DNA from: Mesobacillus subterraneus
Lineage (GTDB): Bacteria; Bacillota; Bacilli; Bacillales; Cytobacillaceae
NCBI RefSeq assembly: GCF_020524355.2
Contig: NZ_CP129019.1
Coordinates: 3,596,001-3,660,000 of the forward strand
Direction: 5' to 3'
DNA: 64,000 nt
Shown here: piece by piece, positions 44,973 through 54,480 of the stretch
Layout of the letters: each line of letters begins with the position of its first letter
How positions within the stretch are numbered: position 1 is the first letter of the stretch
Notes under the pieces: generated by a model
The model's database searches: none
The model's input: the letters and a program-made list of their open reading frames with translations, nothing else
What the model was told of the DNA's origin: nothing
Position numbers and translations under genes: made by a program

Positions 44973-45007
44973 TTTCTCGAAGTGAAATTTATACTTTCCT
45001 ATCTCTT

Positions 45008-45038
45008 CAAAAAAACCCTTATCCAGAAGATAAGGGCT
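45008..45038 (-). terminator. chemoreceptor gene terminator
   Basis: On the minus strand AAGCCCTTATC pairs with GATAAGGG, followed by seven T. Confidence 0.85.
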
Positions 45039-45046
45039 TCACAATT

Positions 45047-46580
45047 TTATTCCTGTTCTAACTCCGCTATCACACTATTCAAATCAGCAGAAATATCCTG
45101 GAGAACTCCTGACACTTTCTTGACCTCTTCAATCGCCAAGATTTGCTCGTCTGTCAGTTTTAGGACGCTCATCGTATTGCCATTGGATGTTTCGGCGATG
45201 AAGGCCATTTCATCAATCGAAGCAGACACTTCCTCAGAGCTTGCAGACATTTGCTGAGCTACTGCCGACACTTCCTCGATTTGAACCGCGACCTCTTCGG
45301 CAAAATGGACGATGCTGTCTAAGACATGGTCGGTTTGTTTTACATTCTCCAGGCAGGTCTTCGCTTACTTCCATGATTCCTTTATCGATCGAGTGCTTGG
45401 CTGCTGAGGTGACTTGCTGAATTTCCTGCACGATCCTGGTAATATCGGCAGCAGATCCTTTTGATTGCTCCGCCAGCTTTCGCACTTCCTCTGCCACTAC
45501 CGCAAAGCCTCTTCCATGCTCTCCTGCACGCGCAGCTTCTATGCTGGCATTTAACGCCAGCAGGTTCGTCTGCTCTGTGATCTGCGTGATGACTTGAACA
45601 ATGCGATCAATTTCGTTTGATTTCATTCCCATACTATCAATCGTCAATGCGAGATCTTTCACGGAAACATCAACGGATTCCATCTGCTTCCTTGTTTTCA
45701 GGATTGAATCTGCGCCTTTTTTCGCTTCATCCACACTTTCCTGAGAGCGCTGTGAAACAATGCCTGAACTCTCTGCAATTCGCTGGATCCCGACAGCCAT
45801 CTCATTCATAGCCGTGGAGCTCTCTTTCGTCGAACTCGATTGAAGGTCAGTGCCGCTTGCAATTTGCTGCATAGCGGAAGCAATCTCTTTTGATGAAGTG
45901 GATGTTTTTAAAATATTGCCAACCAAATGGCTCGTTGTATCCATGATTTTATCAGACGTGTTTTGGAGGTTGGATAAAAGGTGTTTAAACTGCAGTCTTT
46001 TCTCCTCCCGTTCAACCTCTACCTGCTGGATATATTTCTTTTTCATTGAAATTTGAAGAATCGTTGCCCCGCTTGTAAAAATCAAGAAAATGGCATGCAC
46101 TATAAGAACGCCAAAAGGATACTGGTCCGTTCCGCAAATGATTTCAGGCACTGTAAAATAGCCTACTAAATGCTGGACAGCAAACAATACAGTTGAGACA
46201 AGGATCATTTTAATAGACTCATAATAAGCAATCATGGCAATCACCATGAAAATAGAAAAGTGATACTCCACCATTCCATTCCCGCTAGCGATGAGCGAGA
46301 TCGAAGCAAAAGTGAGCGTGATTGTATTCAATAAGGGCAGGTACTCGTGGTAAACTCCCCTAAGCAAAAACGTCAGAGCCGCAACCATTGAAAAGGCGGG
46401 AATGATTAGCAGGACCAGTTCCAGAATTCCTTCATTACTGGTGCTCAGCCCATTTGCCAATAGATAATCCTCAAACAGATGAAAGAAACGATGCAGCACA
46501 TACACTATAACTGATAGCGCTACAACTCCAGCACTCAAATACGTCATGATCCGGTTTTTCAGCATTAATTCATTGGTCAC
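45047..46580 (-). pseudogene. membrane methyl-accepting chemotaxis-type protein, single frameshift
   Basis: About six N-terminal membrane helices (residues 15-185) without a large outside domain, then a cytoplasmic MCP signalling domain. The hairpin tip is intact ([35 protein letters not shown]). The frame breaks after [10 protein letters not shown] and resumes as [20 protein letters not shown] through [14 protein letters not shown] to 45047. One extra base near 45352-45356 accounts for it. The start may be GTG 46580 behind AAGGTGG; the frame opens at 46601. A SigD-like promoter lies upstream. Membrane-embedded sensing of energy state is plausible. Confidence 0.85.
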
Positions 46581-46633
46581 AAACATTTCCACCTTTTTCA
46601 TACTATTTATGATTAATTATACCTACTAGACAT

Positions 46634-46659
46634 ATATCGACAAATTTGGATGTGCTTTG
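46634..46659 (-). promoter_or_regulatory. SigD-like (motility) promoter of the chemoreceptor
   Basis: On the minus strand CAAA (46656-46659) is followed after 14 nt by GTCGATAT (46634-46641), against the SigD consensus TAAA and GCCGATAT. Each box has one mismatch. Confidence 0.6.
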
Positions 46660-46740
46660 AGTGATTGTGTCATGACCAATGAAAATGAAGGTTGTTTTTT
46701 ATGGAAGTTAATTTGGATTCACCCTTATCAACGCGGATAG

Positions 46741-47475
46741 CTACAACACTTTTTCCAAAAAGATTTGAATCACCAATGCCACCGTCATCAATCGTAAAAT
46801 GGGTTTTACGTATTGCGGCTTCAGCTTACTCGCGATGCGCACACCAATTTGCGCTCCCGTCACCGAACCCAGCATCAAGGCGATGGTCAGCGGCCAGATC
46901 ACAGCTCCAGTTGAAATGTAGGTTACAGCTGCGCCTAAACAGCTTGAAAACGTGGCAAGACGAACGTATCCGACTGCCCGAATGTAGGCTATGTTCAAAT
47001 AACCAAACAAATAAAGCATCAGCGTCCCCTGTCCAGGACCGAATAGTCCGTCGTAAATCCCGATTGCATATAAACCTAGAACACTTTTTCCCGAAACCTT
47101 TAATGGCTGATCCCCGGACAAGTCCCCTTTCTTAATGACCGAGACTAAAAATGCAAACACCAGCAAACCAATCGCGACAATATACATGTCTTCACTTGAT
47201 ATCTTTGATGCAATGATACCTCCGCTTACCCCACCGCTCAGGCTGACCGGCATAATCCAAAAGGATTCCTTAAAAGTTACTTTCTTTTCCCTGTAAAGAT
47301 GAATAAAGCTGGAGAAAGAGCTGATCGTATTCGAAACTTTATTAGCAGCAATCGCAGAATGAACAGGCATGCCAAGGACAAGCATCGCCGGCAAACTGAT
47401 CAATCCCCCGCCTCCCGCAAGAGTTCCAATCGTCGTTGCTATAATTCCAATGAAAAAAAGAAGGATATAATCCAT
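46741..47475 (-). CDS. TauE/SafE (TSUP) family membrane transporter
   Basis: 244 residues with seven or eight helices and the two TSUP half-repeats: TIGTLAGGGGLISLPAMLVL near the start and IGIYDGLFGPGQGTLMLYLF in the middle. The family exports or imports sulfite, sulfonates and organosulfur anions. GGAGGTG precedes the ATG. It is monocistronic. The substrate is not predictable from its context. Confidence 0.9.
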   Translation of the reverse strand: MDYILLFFIGIIATTIGTLAGGGGLISLPAMLVLGMPVHSAIAANKVSNTISSFSSFIHLYREKKVTFKESFWIMPVSLSGGVSGGIIASKISSEDMYIVAIGLLVFAFLVSVIKKGDLSGDQPLKVSGKSVLGLYAIGIYDGLFGPGQGTLMLYLFGYLNIAYIRAVGYVRLATFSSCLGAAVTYISTGAVIWPLTIALMLGSVTGAQIGVRIASKLKPQYVKPILRLMTVALVIQIFLEKVL

Positions 47476-47573
47476 AATGTAACACCTCCTTCATTCATTA
47501 TATTGGTAGATATTCAATAAGGAAATTTAATAAAATTAATAAGTATTGATAAGATTTAGTTATACACCTCAAT

Positions 47574-47607
47574 AAAAAAAGAGCAGCAGATAGGTTCTGC
47601 TGACTCT
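47574..47607 (-). terminator. aldo/keto reductase terminator
   Basis: On the minus strand AGAGTCAGCAG pairs with CTGCTGCTCT, followed by a T7 tract. Confidence 0.85.
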
Positions 47608-47616
47608 ACAAATTCA

Positions 47617-48593
47617 CTAAGGCAGTCTGACACCGCGTGAGCTTACATACAATGAATACCATTCCTCTCGGCTGAGGCTGATCTTGACTGCCTCACCGCA
47701 TGCCTTTATCCGCTCAGGGTTGACCGTGCCGATGACAGGCTGGATTGCAGCTGGGTGTCTCATCAGCCAAGCGAGCACGATGGCTTCTGGTGTTGTTTGT
47801 TTTTCTTCTGCAAGCTTTTGTACCATGGACGCCGTCTGCTTGACACTTTCGCTTTCATTCCCGATATTTTTACCAGAATAAAGCCCTTTGGCAAGCGAGC
47901 CCCACGATTGAATCTGGATTCCTTCCATCTGCATAAATTCCAGTGTCCCTTCAGGGAAGGTGTTTTGGCGCGCGGCTGCCTGGTTGATATGAACACCCGT
48001 CTCAAGCCAGCCAATTTCATTCAAGCTCATTTCCAGCTGATTGACAATGATTTTTTCATCGGTATGCTTCTGAAGAAAACGAATTTGACCAGCGCTCATG
48101 TTAGAAACACCGAATGAGCGCACCTTGCCGGAAGCTTTTAGCTGATGAAAGGCTTCGCCAACTTCTGCCGGTTCCATTAGAGGATCAGGACGATGCAATA
48201 ACAAGATATCCAGATACTCGATGCCAAGCCTTGAAAGGATGCCATCCACACTGTCGAGTATGTATGATTTTGAAAAATCGTAACGTCCTGGCAGGCCAGA
48301 TTCCTGGTCAGCAAAACGAATCCCGCATTTCGACTGGATGATGATCTCCTCACGAAGTCCTGGCTTCTCTTTTAGAACCTGACCGAAAACTCTCTCTGCT
48401 TTTCCCAAAGTATAAATATCGGCATGATCAAACATATTGATCCCTGACTCTATTGCCGCTTCCACCGCTTCATGTCCTTGCTTGACATGTTCTAATTCGA
48501 TCGGGCTGTTGTCCCAGCTTCCGCCAGGCCCATGCAGCCAAAAATAAGCTGTGACGCATTTAATCCATTTTCATTAATAGGCAGTTTTTTCAA
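47617..48593 (-). pseudogene. aldo/keto reductase, single-base deletion near the N-terminus
   Basis: The main frame (48465 to 47617) has the AKR catalytic Asp/Tyr region NMFDHADIYTLGKAE, the Lys of QSKCGIRF and the His of LLLHRPDPLM, and ends RGVRLP. Upstream, TTG 48593 behind AAGGAGGAA starts KKLPINENGLNASQLIFGCM, which breaks after GCMG. The missing link GGSWDNSPIELEHVKQGHEA is present in the correct downstream frame. One base is absent in the GGCCTGGCGG stretch near 48525. If repaired the protein is about 325 residues, like B. subtilis YcsN/YtbE-type reductases. Confidence 0.85.
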
Positions 48594-48670
48594 TTTTTTC
48601 TTCCTCCTTAAAACTCTTTGCAAGACATTCTATCATAATAAAAGAAAAGACTATAATGTAAGGCAACTAA

Positions 48671-48794
48671 GTAAGAAAAGCGCAAGCGCCTTGGTCAGCC
48701 CCGACAAGCGCTGGAGGGCCGATCAGTGAAGTCGCTCTTCGACTTCACCTGAGCGGACCGAAACGACTCGAGGGGCTAGGCGCTGGAGCTGGAT
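48671..48794. repeat. fold-back repeat copy
   Basis: A full unit in the gene-free stretch 48594-48911, with GACTTCACC in the apical stem and a GTCGCTCTTCGAC loop variant. It is followed by a degenerate form of the flank that carries TTATCCACA elsewhere. Confidence 0.9.
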
Positions 48795-48848
48795 TTAGAA
48801 CCCGTGCAGTTTTCCACATTACTCCTAATTTATCATTTCCACCTAAGC

Positions 48849-48880
48849 CAAAAAAGAAGCATAGGGTACCCTTTGCTTCC
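48849..48880 (-). terminator. hemAT terminator
   Basis: On the minus strand GAAGCAAAGGG pairs with CCCTATGCTTC, then a T7 run. Confidence 0.8.
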
Positions 48881-48911
48881 TTGGCTCTACTATCTGCTAC
48901 AAAGTCTTTTT

Positions 48912-50210
48912 TTACAAATCCTGCGTAATTTGCGTTAGATTGTCTGTTGTGATGGCCAGATGGTCGACTGCCCGGTCGATTTCTTCGAAGTATTTTGAGA
49001 AGGAATCGAGTTCAGCTTCTATTCGCTGGCTCTGCTGTTTGCTCTTATCCACTTCTTCGAGAATCCTGTTGAAGAAGTCAGTGATTTGATCCATTTTATT
49101 CGAGCCGCTCTTTACCAGTTCGTTGACCTCTATTGACTTGGAGGTCACATTTTCAATTTGTCCATTCGTTTTCTTGATCAGTTCACTTACATTGACGACA
49201 GAAGCCTTCGTCTGCTCTGCCAGTTTTTTCACTTCATTGGCCACGACAGCAAACCCTTTGCCATGCTCCCCTGCTCGCGCTGACTCAATCGAAGCATTCA
49301 GAGCAAGCAGATTTGTCTGCTCAGCAATTCCCTTCACGAGTTTGACCACTTCGTCGATTTCCTGAGAGATACTCTTTAAATCCTTGATTTCATTGGTGAT
49401 GGAGGACATATGGTGCATAATATTTTGCATCTGTACTTGCTGAAGGTCGATGCCTTCCTTTCCTTGGCTTGAACGGTTCTGCACTTTCTCAGCTGATTGG
49501 ACGCCCAAAGTAGCCAGATCGACCATCATTCTTGTTTTTTCCGTAAGCGTCGTAACAGAAGCACTCGTTTCTTCCGTCACAGCAGATAATTCCTGGGCTG
49601 TAGCGGCCACCCGTTCGCCAATCTGCTTCTTGCGCTGCTCTTCCTGCTTGATTCTTTCCACTTCTTCCTCATACGCCTCAAGGACGAGCTGCTGCTCGAG
49701 GTTGAGGATTTTCGAGACAACATTTATGGCTTCCAGAAGTTCTTCTTTATCGGTGACGTAATTTTTCAGGATCGAAACAAAAGTTGCGAAAAGACTCTGG
49801 AATGCTCCCATATACCACTTGGTTTTCAGTCCGATTCTAACGTGCACATGCGCAATCGTGTTTCTTTGCTGCACAAAGTCACGATCGATTTTCCCATCAA
49901 ACATTTCATAGATATGCCTCGTCAGCGTCTGTTTCAGCCTATCGACACTGCTGTTATCATCAATGATTTTCAAAAGGCTTGCTTCCTTGCGAATTTCCTT
50001 ATAGTAATTTTCCGTGATGGTTTCCAGATGCTCCGCAATAAAAGACTGAATCAGTTTCGCAATCGCCAGATCCCTTGTTGTCAAACCAATAATAGAAAGC
50101 TGGTTAGCAAGATCTTTGTGAAAAGAAGTATCCAGCACCACTTTTTTTTCATATTCTCCGATAGCATTAAAAAGCTGATTAACCTGACTTTTTTTCTTAA
50201 GTAACAACAT
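48912..50210 (-). CDS. hemAT: globin-coupled soluble aerotaxis receptor HemAT
   Basis: 432 residues. The N-terminal globin-sensor domain (about 1-180) has Tyr70 (ENYYKEI) and proximal His123 ([20 protein letters not shown]), matching B. subtilis HemAT positions. The C-terminal MCP signalling domain has the tip [19 protein letters not shown]. No membrane helix is present. HemAT binds oxygen at heme and signals to CheA for aerotaxis. The start at 50210 follows GAGGG. It is monocistronic. Confidence 0.93.
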   Translation of the reverse strand: MLLLKKKSQVNQLFNAIGEYEKKVVLDTSFHKDLANQLSIIGLTTRDLAIAKLIQSFIAEHLETITENYYKEIRKEASLLKIIDDNSSVDRLKQTLTRHIYEMFDGKIDRDFVQQRNTIAHVHVRIGLKTKWYMGAFQSLFATFVSILKNYVTDKEELLEAINVVSKILNLEQQLVLEAYEEEVERIKQEEQRKKQIGERVAATAQELSAVTEETSASVTTLTEKTRMMVDLATLGVQSAEKVQNRSSQGKEGIDLQQVQMQNIMHHMSSITNEIKDLKSISQEIDEVVKLVKGIAEQTNLLALNASIESARAGEHGKGFAVVANEVKKLAEQTKASVVNVSELIKKTNGQIENVTSKSIEVNELVKSGSNKMDQITDFFNRILEEVDKSKQQSQRIEAELDSFSKYFEEIDRAVDHLAITTDNLTQITQDL

Positions 50211-50477
50211 CCCCGGTCCCTCATCCCTGAATTATATTTCATCATGATTTTCTCATGGTATAGGACTTTTTTCCCTTCTCGATGTGTAACTTTTACAATA
50301 ACTTCATAATTTCAGACACATTTTCGACAAATTTCGCAAAACATTCCATTCAGGTATAGCCAGTATAACGATGAACATGAAATTTCACTTAGTTTTTTCT
50401 TTAACGAACGGAGCAGTTTAGCAGAAGATTGATTTTTTCTAAAACTAGGGAAGACTGAAACTTAATTGAGTAACAAA

Positions 50478-50690
50478 CAATCCTAGAAACAAGCGGAGAA
50501 TATCCGGTTAAACTGTAGCGTATTGCTCGGAAAGGGGTAAATAAGCGGAGGTTTTCCGGTTAACCAAGTGCGGATGCCAATTTTTTATGTTTTTCAAGGA
50601 AATAGGCGGAAATCTTCCGTCTATTTAAGCTGTTTTCCATGCCATTTTCTAAATAAGGGAAGTTTCTCCGCTTATTTCTTACGATTAGTC
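50478..50690. repeat. cluster of four related CGGA/TCCG imperfect palindromes
   Basis: Four short palindromes recur: AAGCGGAGAATATCCGGTT, AAGCGGAGGTTTTCCGGTTA, AGGCGGAAATCTTCCGTCT and AAGGGAAGTTTCTCCGCTTA. All are in the gene-free 50211-50843. Confidence 0.75.
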
Positions 50691-50723
50691 AAGTGTATTT
50701 CAGTATTTTATTTATGTTTTTTT

Positions 50724-50769
50724 ATTTAGATTTATTTGGGAGGGGTACCCCTCCCAAATAAATCTAAAT
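50724..50769. repeat. 46-bp perfect palindrome
   Basis: Two 23-nt arms meet at GGTACC (centre 50746/50747); the outer ends read ATTTAGATTTATTTGGGAGG on each strand. It lies just past the IS110 transposase 3' end and may be a target or element terminus. Confidence 0.95.
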
Positions 50770-50843
50770 TTCCCCATGACGAAAAGACCTCACGATATTC
50801 TTTTTTTCGAAAGGTCTGTGTGCTATAGTAAATATAAACTTGG

Positions 50844-52066
50844 TTACGATTTCTGAGCTGGTAGTGCGGACTCATAATCGTAAAGTATGCCGTGTGTCAG
50901 TAACTGGAACGTCACTTTCAGAAACTTATTGATACACGCCACAATCGCGACCTTATGAGGCTTTCTCTGAGGTTGCGTTTTTAATTTGTAATAATAATCC
51001 ACTAAATGATTGGGTTTTCCTTTTGCCATAAGCATCGCACAAATCATAAAAAATAAAATTTTCCGTAGCTTTTTGTTGCCTCGTTTATTGATACGGTCAT
51101 GGTATTGCGTATTGCCAGATTGATAGCGCATAATATCGATACCAACGTAAGCGTTCAGTTGTTTCGCGTTTTTAAAACGGCCAATATCACCTAGCTCTCC
51201 AATAATTCGGCACGCTGTTGTATCTCCAATACCTGGAAAAGAACGTAATACCGTATATTCTTTTCTTCCTTCAGACATCGCTGCCATTTGTTTAACAAGC
51301 TGGTCTTTCTTCTCCATCAAATCTCCAATACGCCGTGCATAATCGCGTACTTGATCGCAACGAATATCCGTTGGTTCAATCGCGGGATATGAATTTTCTG
51401 CAGCTTCTAATAATACAATTGCTTTTTTCTCTGCCCGTTCTAGTGATAGAAGCTTACGTGTATTACTTTTTAAGCGATTTTTAATAATGGTCTTTGAATG
51501 AGCCATTAAAAGGGCAGGATGGGGATACAGCTGTATAATATTTAAAAAAAGTGCTGAACTCGGTGTAATAAGTCGTTCCAACTCTGGAAATGAAAGATGT
51601 AAGATGCATGCATACGATTGCGTAAAAGAATAATTTCTTCTTCGATCTCGTCATAATAACGAGTAATAGCCCGCATCTGTTCATAATAATCATTCTGCAC
51701 ATGCGTCGTTTCACGTTCCATTTTAAAGTGGGTTTTCGCTAACTCATGGGCATCGCTAATATCGGTTTTGTGTCGACGCATGGAAGCCATTTGTAGGTTC
51801 GCTTCAAGCGGATTCATGCGACAGTAAGTATGTCCGTGATCCCGTAGAAACTTTTCAATTGATTTTGAATAGACACCCGTCGCCTCAAATACGATTTCGG
51901 GGACTTGTCCATCAAGAGCTGTTATTTCCTTAATGCGATTGTGTAGCTGCTCAAAATCAATGCGTGTATGATTTAATTCCCCTTCAAATTCACATTGTCT
52001 ATAGCCATCATAAATGGCAATGGTGCTTTTCCCTTTACTTACATCAAGAGCGATGACATGTTTCAT
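50844..52066 (-). pseudogene. IS110-family transposase (DEDD), frameshifted
   Basis: The N-terminal RuvC-like domain is clear (IALDVSKGKSTIAIYDGY, EATGVYSKSIEKFL, RHKTDISDAHELAK). The C-terminal Tnp_20 part has the expected FPGIGDTTACRIIGELGDI, AYVGI and RGNKKLRKILF. The frames are offset near 51590-51600, where one T appears to be missing in GCATCTTACATC; adding it gives MHASLHLSFPELERLITPSS. The ATG at 52066 follows AAGGAG. As written the enzyme is split and inactive. Confidence 0.9.
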
Positions 52067-52290
52067 ATAACTATTCTCCTTTATAACCAATCATAGAAGT
52101 CTTCACAGGGGCCTTATCGATTCCATTTTCTTATACACGGTCTCTAGGACCCAACATACTAAACTGATTCAAACAAGGGTATGAAGTTGGCCTGTTTATA
52201 ATACGGACTCTTACATGGTCCTATAAGCGGATCGACCTTCCTTCACTTCTACTATAAAAAAATAGTAGCACAAACCGTGGCCTTGATATG

Positions 52291-52344
52291 CTCCCCTTTA
52301 GGTAGACAGATTAAAAAATAAAAATCTGTCTACCTAAAGGGGAG
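52291..52344 (+). promoter_or_regulatory. fold-back at the IS3 left end covering the orfA ribosome binding site
   Basis: Perfect 22-nt arms (52291-52312 and 52323-52344) with an A-rich 10-nt loop. The right arm ends in GGGGAG, the ribosome binding site of orfA (ATG 52353). Transcripts entering from outside would hide the site. Confidence 0.85.
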
Positions 52345-52352
52345 TATTTATT

Positions 52353-53030
52353 ATGTCAAAAAGGACATATTCATTCCAAGATAAAATCAAGATTGTAGAG
52401 GCGTTAAAAAAGGGTAGCCATTCTATTTCAGAGCTGAAGTTTATATACAAAGTAAATGATCATGCAATTTATGATTGGGTCTACAGGTATGAAAAATACG
52501 GAGCAGAAGGATTAAAGAAGTCTTCTACCTGGAAGAGGTATTCTAAGGAACTTAAGCTGGCGGCTGTACAGGACTATCTTAGTGGGGACTACTCTCAAAA
52601 TGATGTTATCAGAAAGTATGAAATCTCATGTAGACGCGTCCTCCAGAAATGGATTAACAAGTATAATAGTCATAGAGAATTAAAGGACACTTCCAAAGGA
52701 AGGACAAACACTATGACTAGAAGAAACACTACCATAAATGAACGAAAAGAGATTGTGCTCTATTGCCTTGAGAACGGCAAGGATTATCAGAAGGCAGCTG
52801 AGACCTTTAAGGTCTCTTACCAACAAGCATATCAATGGGTTAAAAAGTATGAGGATGGCGGCGAAGAAGCCCTTCGGGATAAGCGAGGGAGGAAAAAGGA
52901 AGAAGTTGAACTCTCCCCAGAACAGAAGATGAAATTGGAGATGAAGAGGCTTGCGAGCGAAAATGAGCGATTACGCGCAGAGAACTTATTCCTAAAAAAG
53001 TTAGAGGAGATCGAAAGGAGGCGAAGATAA
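52353..53030 (+). CDS. IS3/IS150-type transposase subunit OrfA
   Basis: 225 residues with two or three helix-turn-helix segments (KIKIVEALKKGSHSISELKF; ERKEIVLYCLENGKDYQKAA) and a C-terminal leucine-zipper-like coil (EMKRLASENERLRAENLFLK). OrfA binds the terminal repeats. Near its end lies the slippery heptamer A AAA AAG in the correct phase. A minus-one shift there fuses it with OrfB to make OrfAB, the active transposase. Confidence 0.93.
   Translation: MSKRTYSFQDKIKIVEALKKGSHSISELKFIYKVNDHAIYDWVYRYEKYGAEGLKKSSTWKRYSKELKLAAVQDYLSGDYSQNDVIRKYEISCRRVLQKWINKYNSHRELKDTSKGRTNTMTRRNTTINERKEIVLYCLENGKDYQKAAETFKVSYQQAYQWVKKYEDGGEEALRDKRGRKKEEVELSPEQKMKLEMKRLASENERLRAENLFLKKLEEIERRRR
52994..53000 (+). 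promoter_or_regulatory. programmed minus-one frameshift site A AAA AAG
   Basis: The heptamer is in phase with orfA codons CTA AAA AAG. AAAGGAGG follows at about 53014-53020 and could stimulate slippage or start orfB. The minus-one frame stays open into orfB. Confidence 0.85.
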
Positions 53031-53101
53031 GCCAGATACGCCTTGAGGAGAAATATATCGCTATCAAGGAACTACACGAAGAAGAAGGATTCTCTTTCGT
53101 T

Positions 53102-53908
53102 ATGCTTTGTGAAATTGCGGGGTTGGCCAGGTCTGCATATTATAAATGGCTGAAGCGAACACCTTCCAAGCGTGAATGTCAAAATGTGATGCTTGTAGAA
53201 GAAATGAAGGCTCTCCATGAGGAGGTTAAAGGAATCTACGGCTACCGCAGGATTACGATGACTTTGAATAGAAGGTTGAACAAGAGCTTCAATGAAAAGC
53301 GAATCTATAGGCTGATGAAGATTGTCGGCATTCAAAGCGTTATTCGGAAAAAGAAAAATCGCTATAAAAAGTCAACCCCTCAACACGTCGCAGAAAACGT
53401 GTTAGACCGTAATTTCCAAGCCGAAAGTCCAAATGAGAAATGGGTAACTGATGTGACTGAGTTCAAGTATGGAGAAGCAAAAAAGGCTTATTTGAGTGCA
53501 ATTAAAGACTTACATGATGGAGCCATCGTTAGTTACGTATTTGGACATTCCAACAACAATAAACTGGTATTTGATACGCTGGATCACTACTACTACCTAC
53601 TGAATGGTGACCGCCCACTTATACATAGCGACAGGGGCTTTCAGTATACCCATTTTGGATTTAAACAAAGAATAGATCAAGCACAGATGACTCAAAGTAT
53701 GTCCCGAGTCGGAAGATGTATTGACAATGGTCCAATGGAATCCTTTTGGGGATCACTGAAAAGCGAGAAATATTACATGGAGAAATATAAGACCTTTGAA
53801 GAGCTTTCTGCGGCGATTGATGAGTACATATACTTTTATAATCATGAACGTTACCAAAAAAGATTAAACGGCCTTAGCCCCCTAGAATTCAGGGCTAAAG
53901 CCGCTTAG
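53102..53908 (+). CDS. IS3/IS150-type transposase subunit OrfB (DDE integrase)
   Basis: 268 residues from the first ATG; the frame is open further upstream from the slippery site, so the natural product is longer or fused. An HTH_21 domain (KRECQNVMLVEEMKALHEEV, GIYGYRRITMTLN) precedes the rve core. The catalytic triad is Asp in WVTDVTEF, Asp in LIHSDRGFQYT and Glu in DNGPMESFWGSLKSE. All residues look intact, so this copy may be active. Confidence 0.93.
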   Translation: MLCEIAGLARSAYYKWLKRTPSKRECQNVMLVEEMKALHEEVKGIYGYRRITMTLNRRLNKSFNEKRIYRLMKIVGIQSVIRKKKNRYKKSTPQHVAENVLDRNFQAESPNEKWVTDVTEFKYGEAKKAYLSAIKDLHDGAIVSYVFGHSNNNKLVFDTLDHYYYLLNGDRPLIHSDRGFQYTHFGFKQRIDQAQMTQSMSRVGRCIDNGPMESFWGSLKSEKYYMEKYKTFEELSAAIDEYIYFYNHERYQKRLNGLSPLEFRAKAA

Positions 53909-53948
53909 GCTGTTTTTATTATTTCCACTGTCTACTTGACGGGGAGCA

Positions 53949-54480
53949 GTTCACCTTGGTTTGTGCTACTAATGTTAGTATGTTTATCAGCCCATGGTGA
54001 CCACCTCACCAGGGTCCGTTCTTTTTGGTGTGGAATAAACAGGTGCTTTGTTGAATAAGAACCATTATATTTTGGATCCGAAAATACATTAAATTAGAAA
54101 AATGGCGTGTCAAAACTGAAGTCAGTTTACACGCCATTTTTATTGTCATTTAAAAGACATGCACCCTAAAACAGAACGGTTTGAGAAAAAAGGAATGCTG
54201 GATATTTTGTTTTCTAGAAAGACTTGCGATTCCGCTCGAAGAAGCTCTTTCCTAATGCTGCCATCCTTTTTTTACAGCGGACCAAAAACAAGATGGCACC
54301 AGCTATATAGGTACGATAAACTCCTTGAAGTATTATAAACACGTCTTGAAAAACCTGAAAAACATGGCACCATAAATAGTCTCATTTCCTTCATTTCTTT
54401 ACATTTATTTAACAACATCGCTAGATAACCTTAAAGTTATTCCCTTAGGATTAGATTAAAGACACTTTAGGAGGGATTTG
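53949..54480. other. gene-free stretch with an orphan terminator copy
   Basis: Begins with the right part of the IS110 leader. At 54101-54177 it carries, inverted, a sequence matching the symporter 3' region at 27799-27876, including the terminator stem (54101-54140). I see no gene beside this copy. The UDP-glucose dehydrogenase promoter should be near 54400-54470. Confidence 0.6.

Larger units (their letters stand above)
52289..53948 (+). mobile_element. IS3-family (IS150-type) insertion sequence
   Basis: The element is 1660 bp and begins TGCTCCCC and ends GGGGAGCA. The terminal repeats share TGCTCCCC and GTAGACAG with mismatches between them. It contains orfA, a programmed frameshift site and orfB. 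No matching target duplication is evident (GATA on the left, GTTC on the right). Inserted in the IS110 leader. Confidence 0.9.
50770..53971 (-). mobile_element. IS110-family element interrupted by an IS3 element
   Basis: The transposase gene (50844-52066) is followed by about 75 nt of non-coding DNA and preceded by a long non-coding leader. The leader is split at 52288/53949 by the IS3 insertion. In it TAGTAGCACAAACC (52263-52276) and GGTTTGTGCTACTA (53958-53971) form a 14-bp stem once the IS3 is removed. IS110 elements encode a structured bridge RNA in their non-coding end, so this stem may belong to it. True boundaries were not resolved. Confidence 0.55.
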
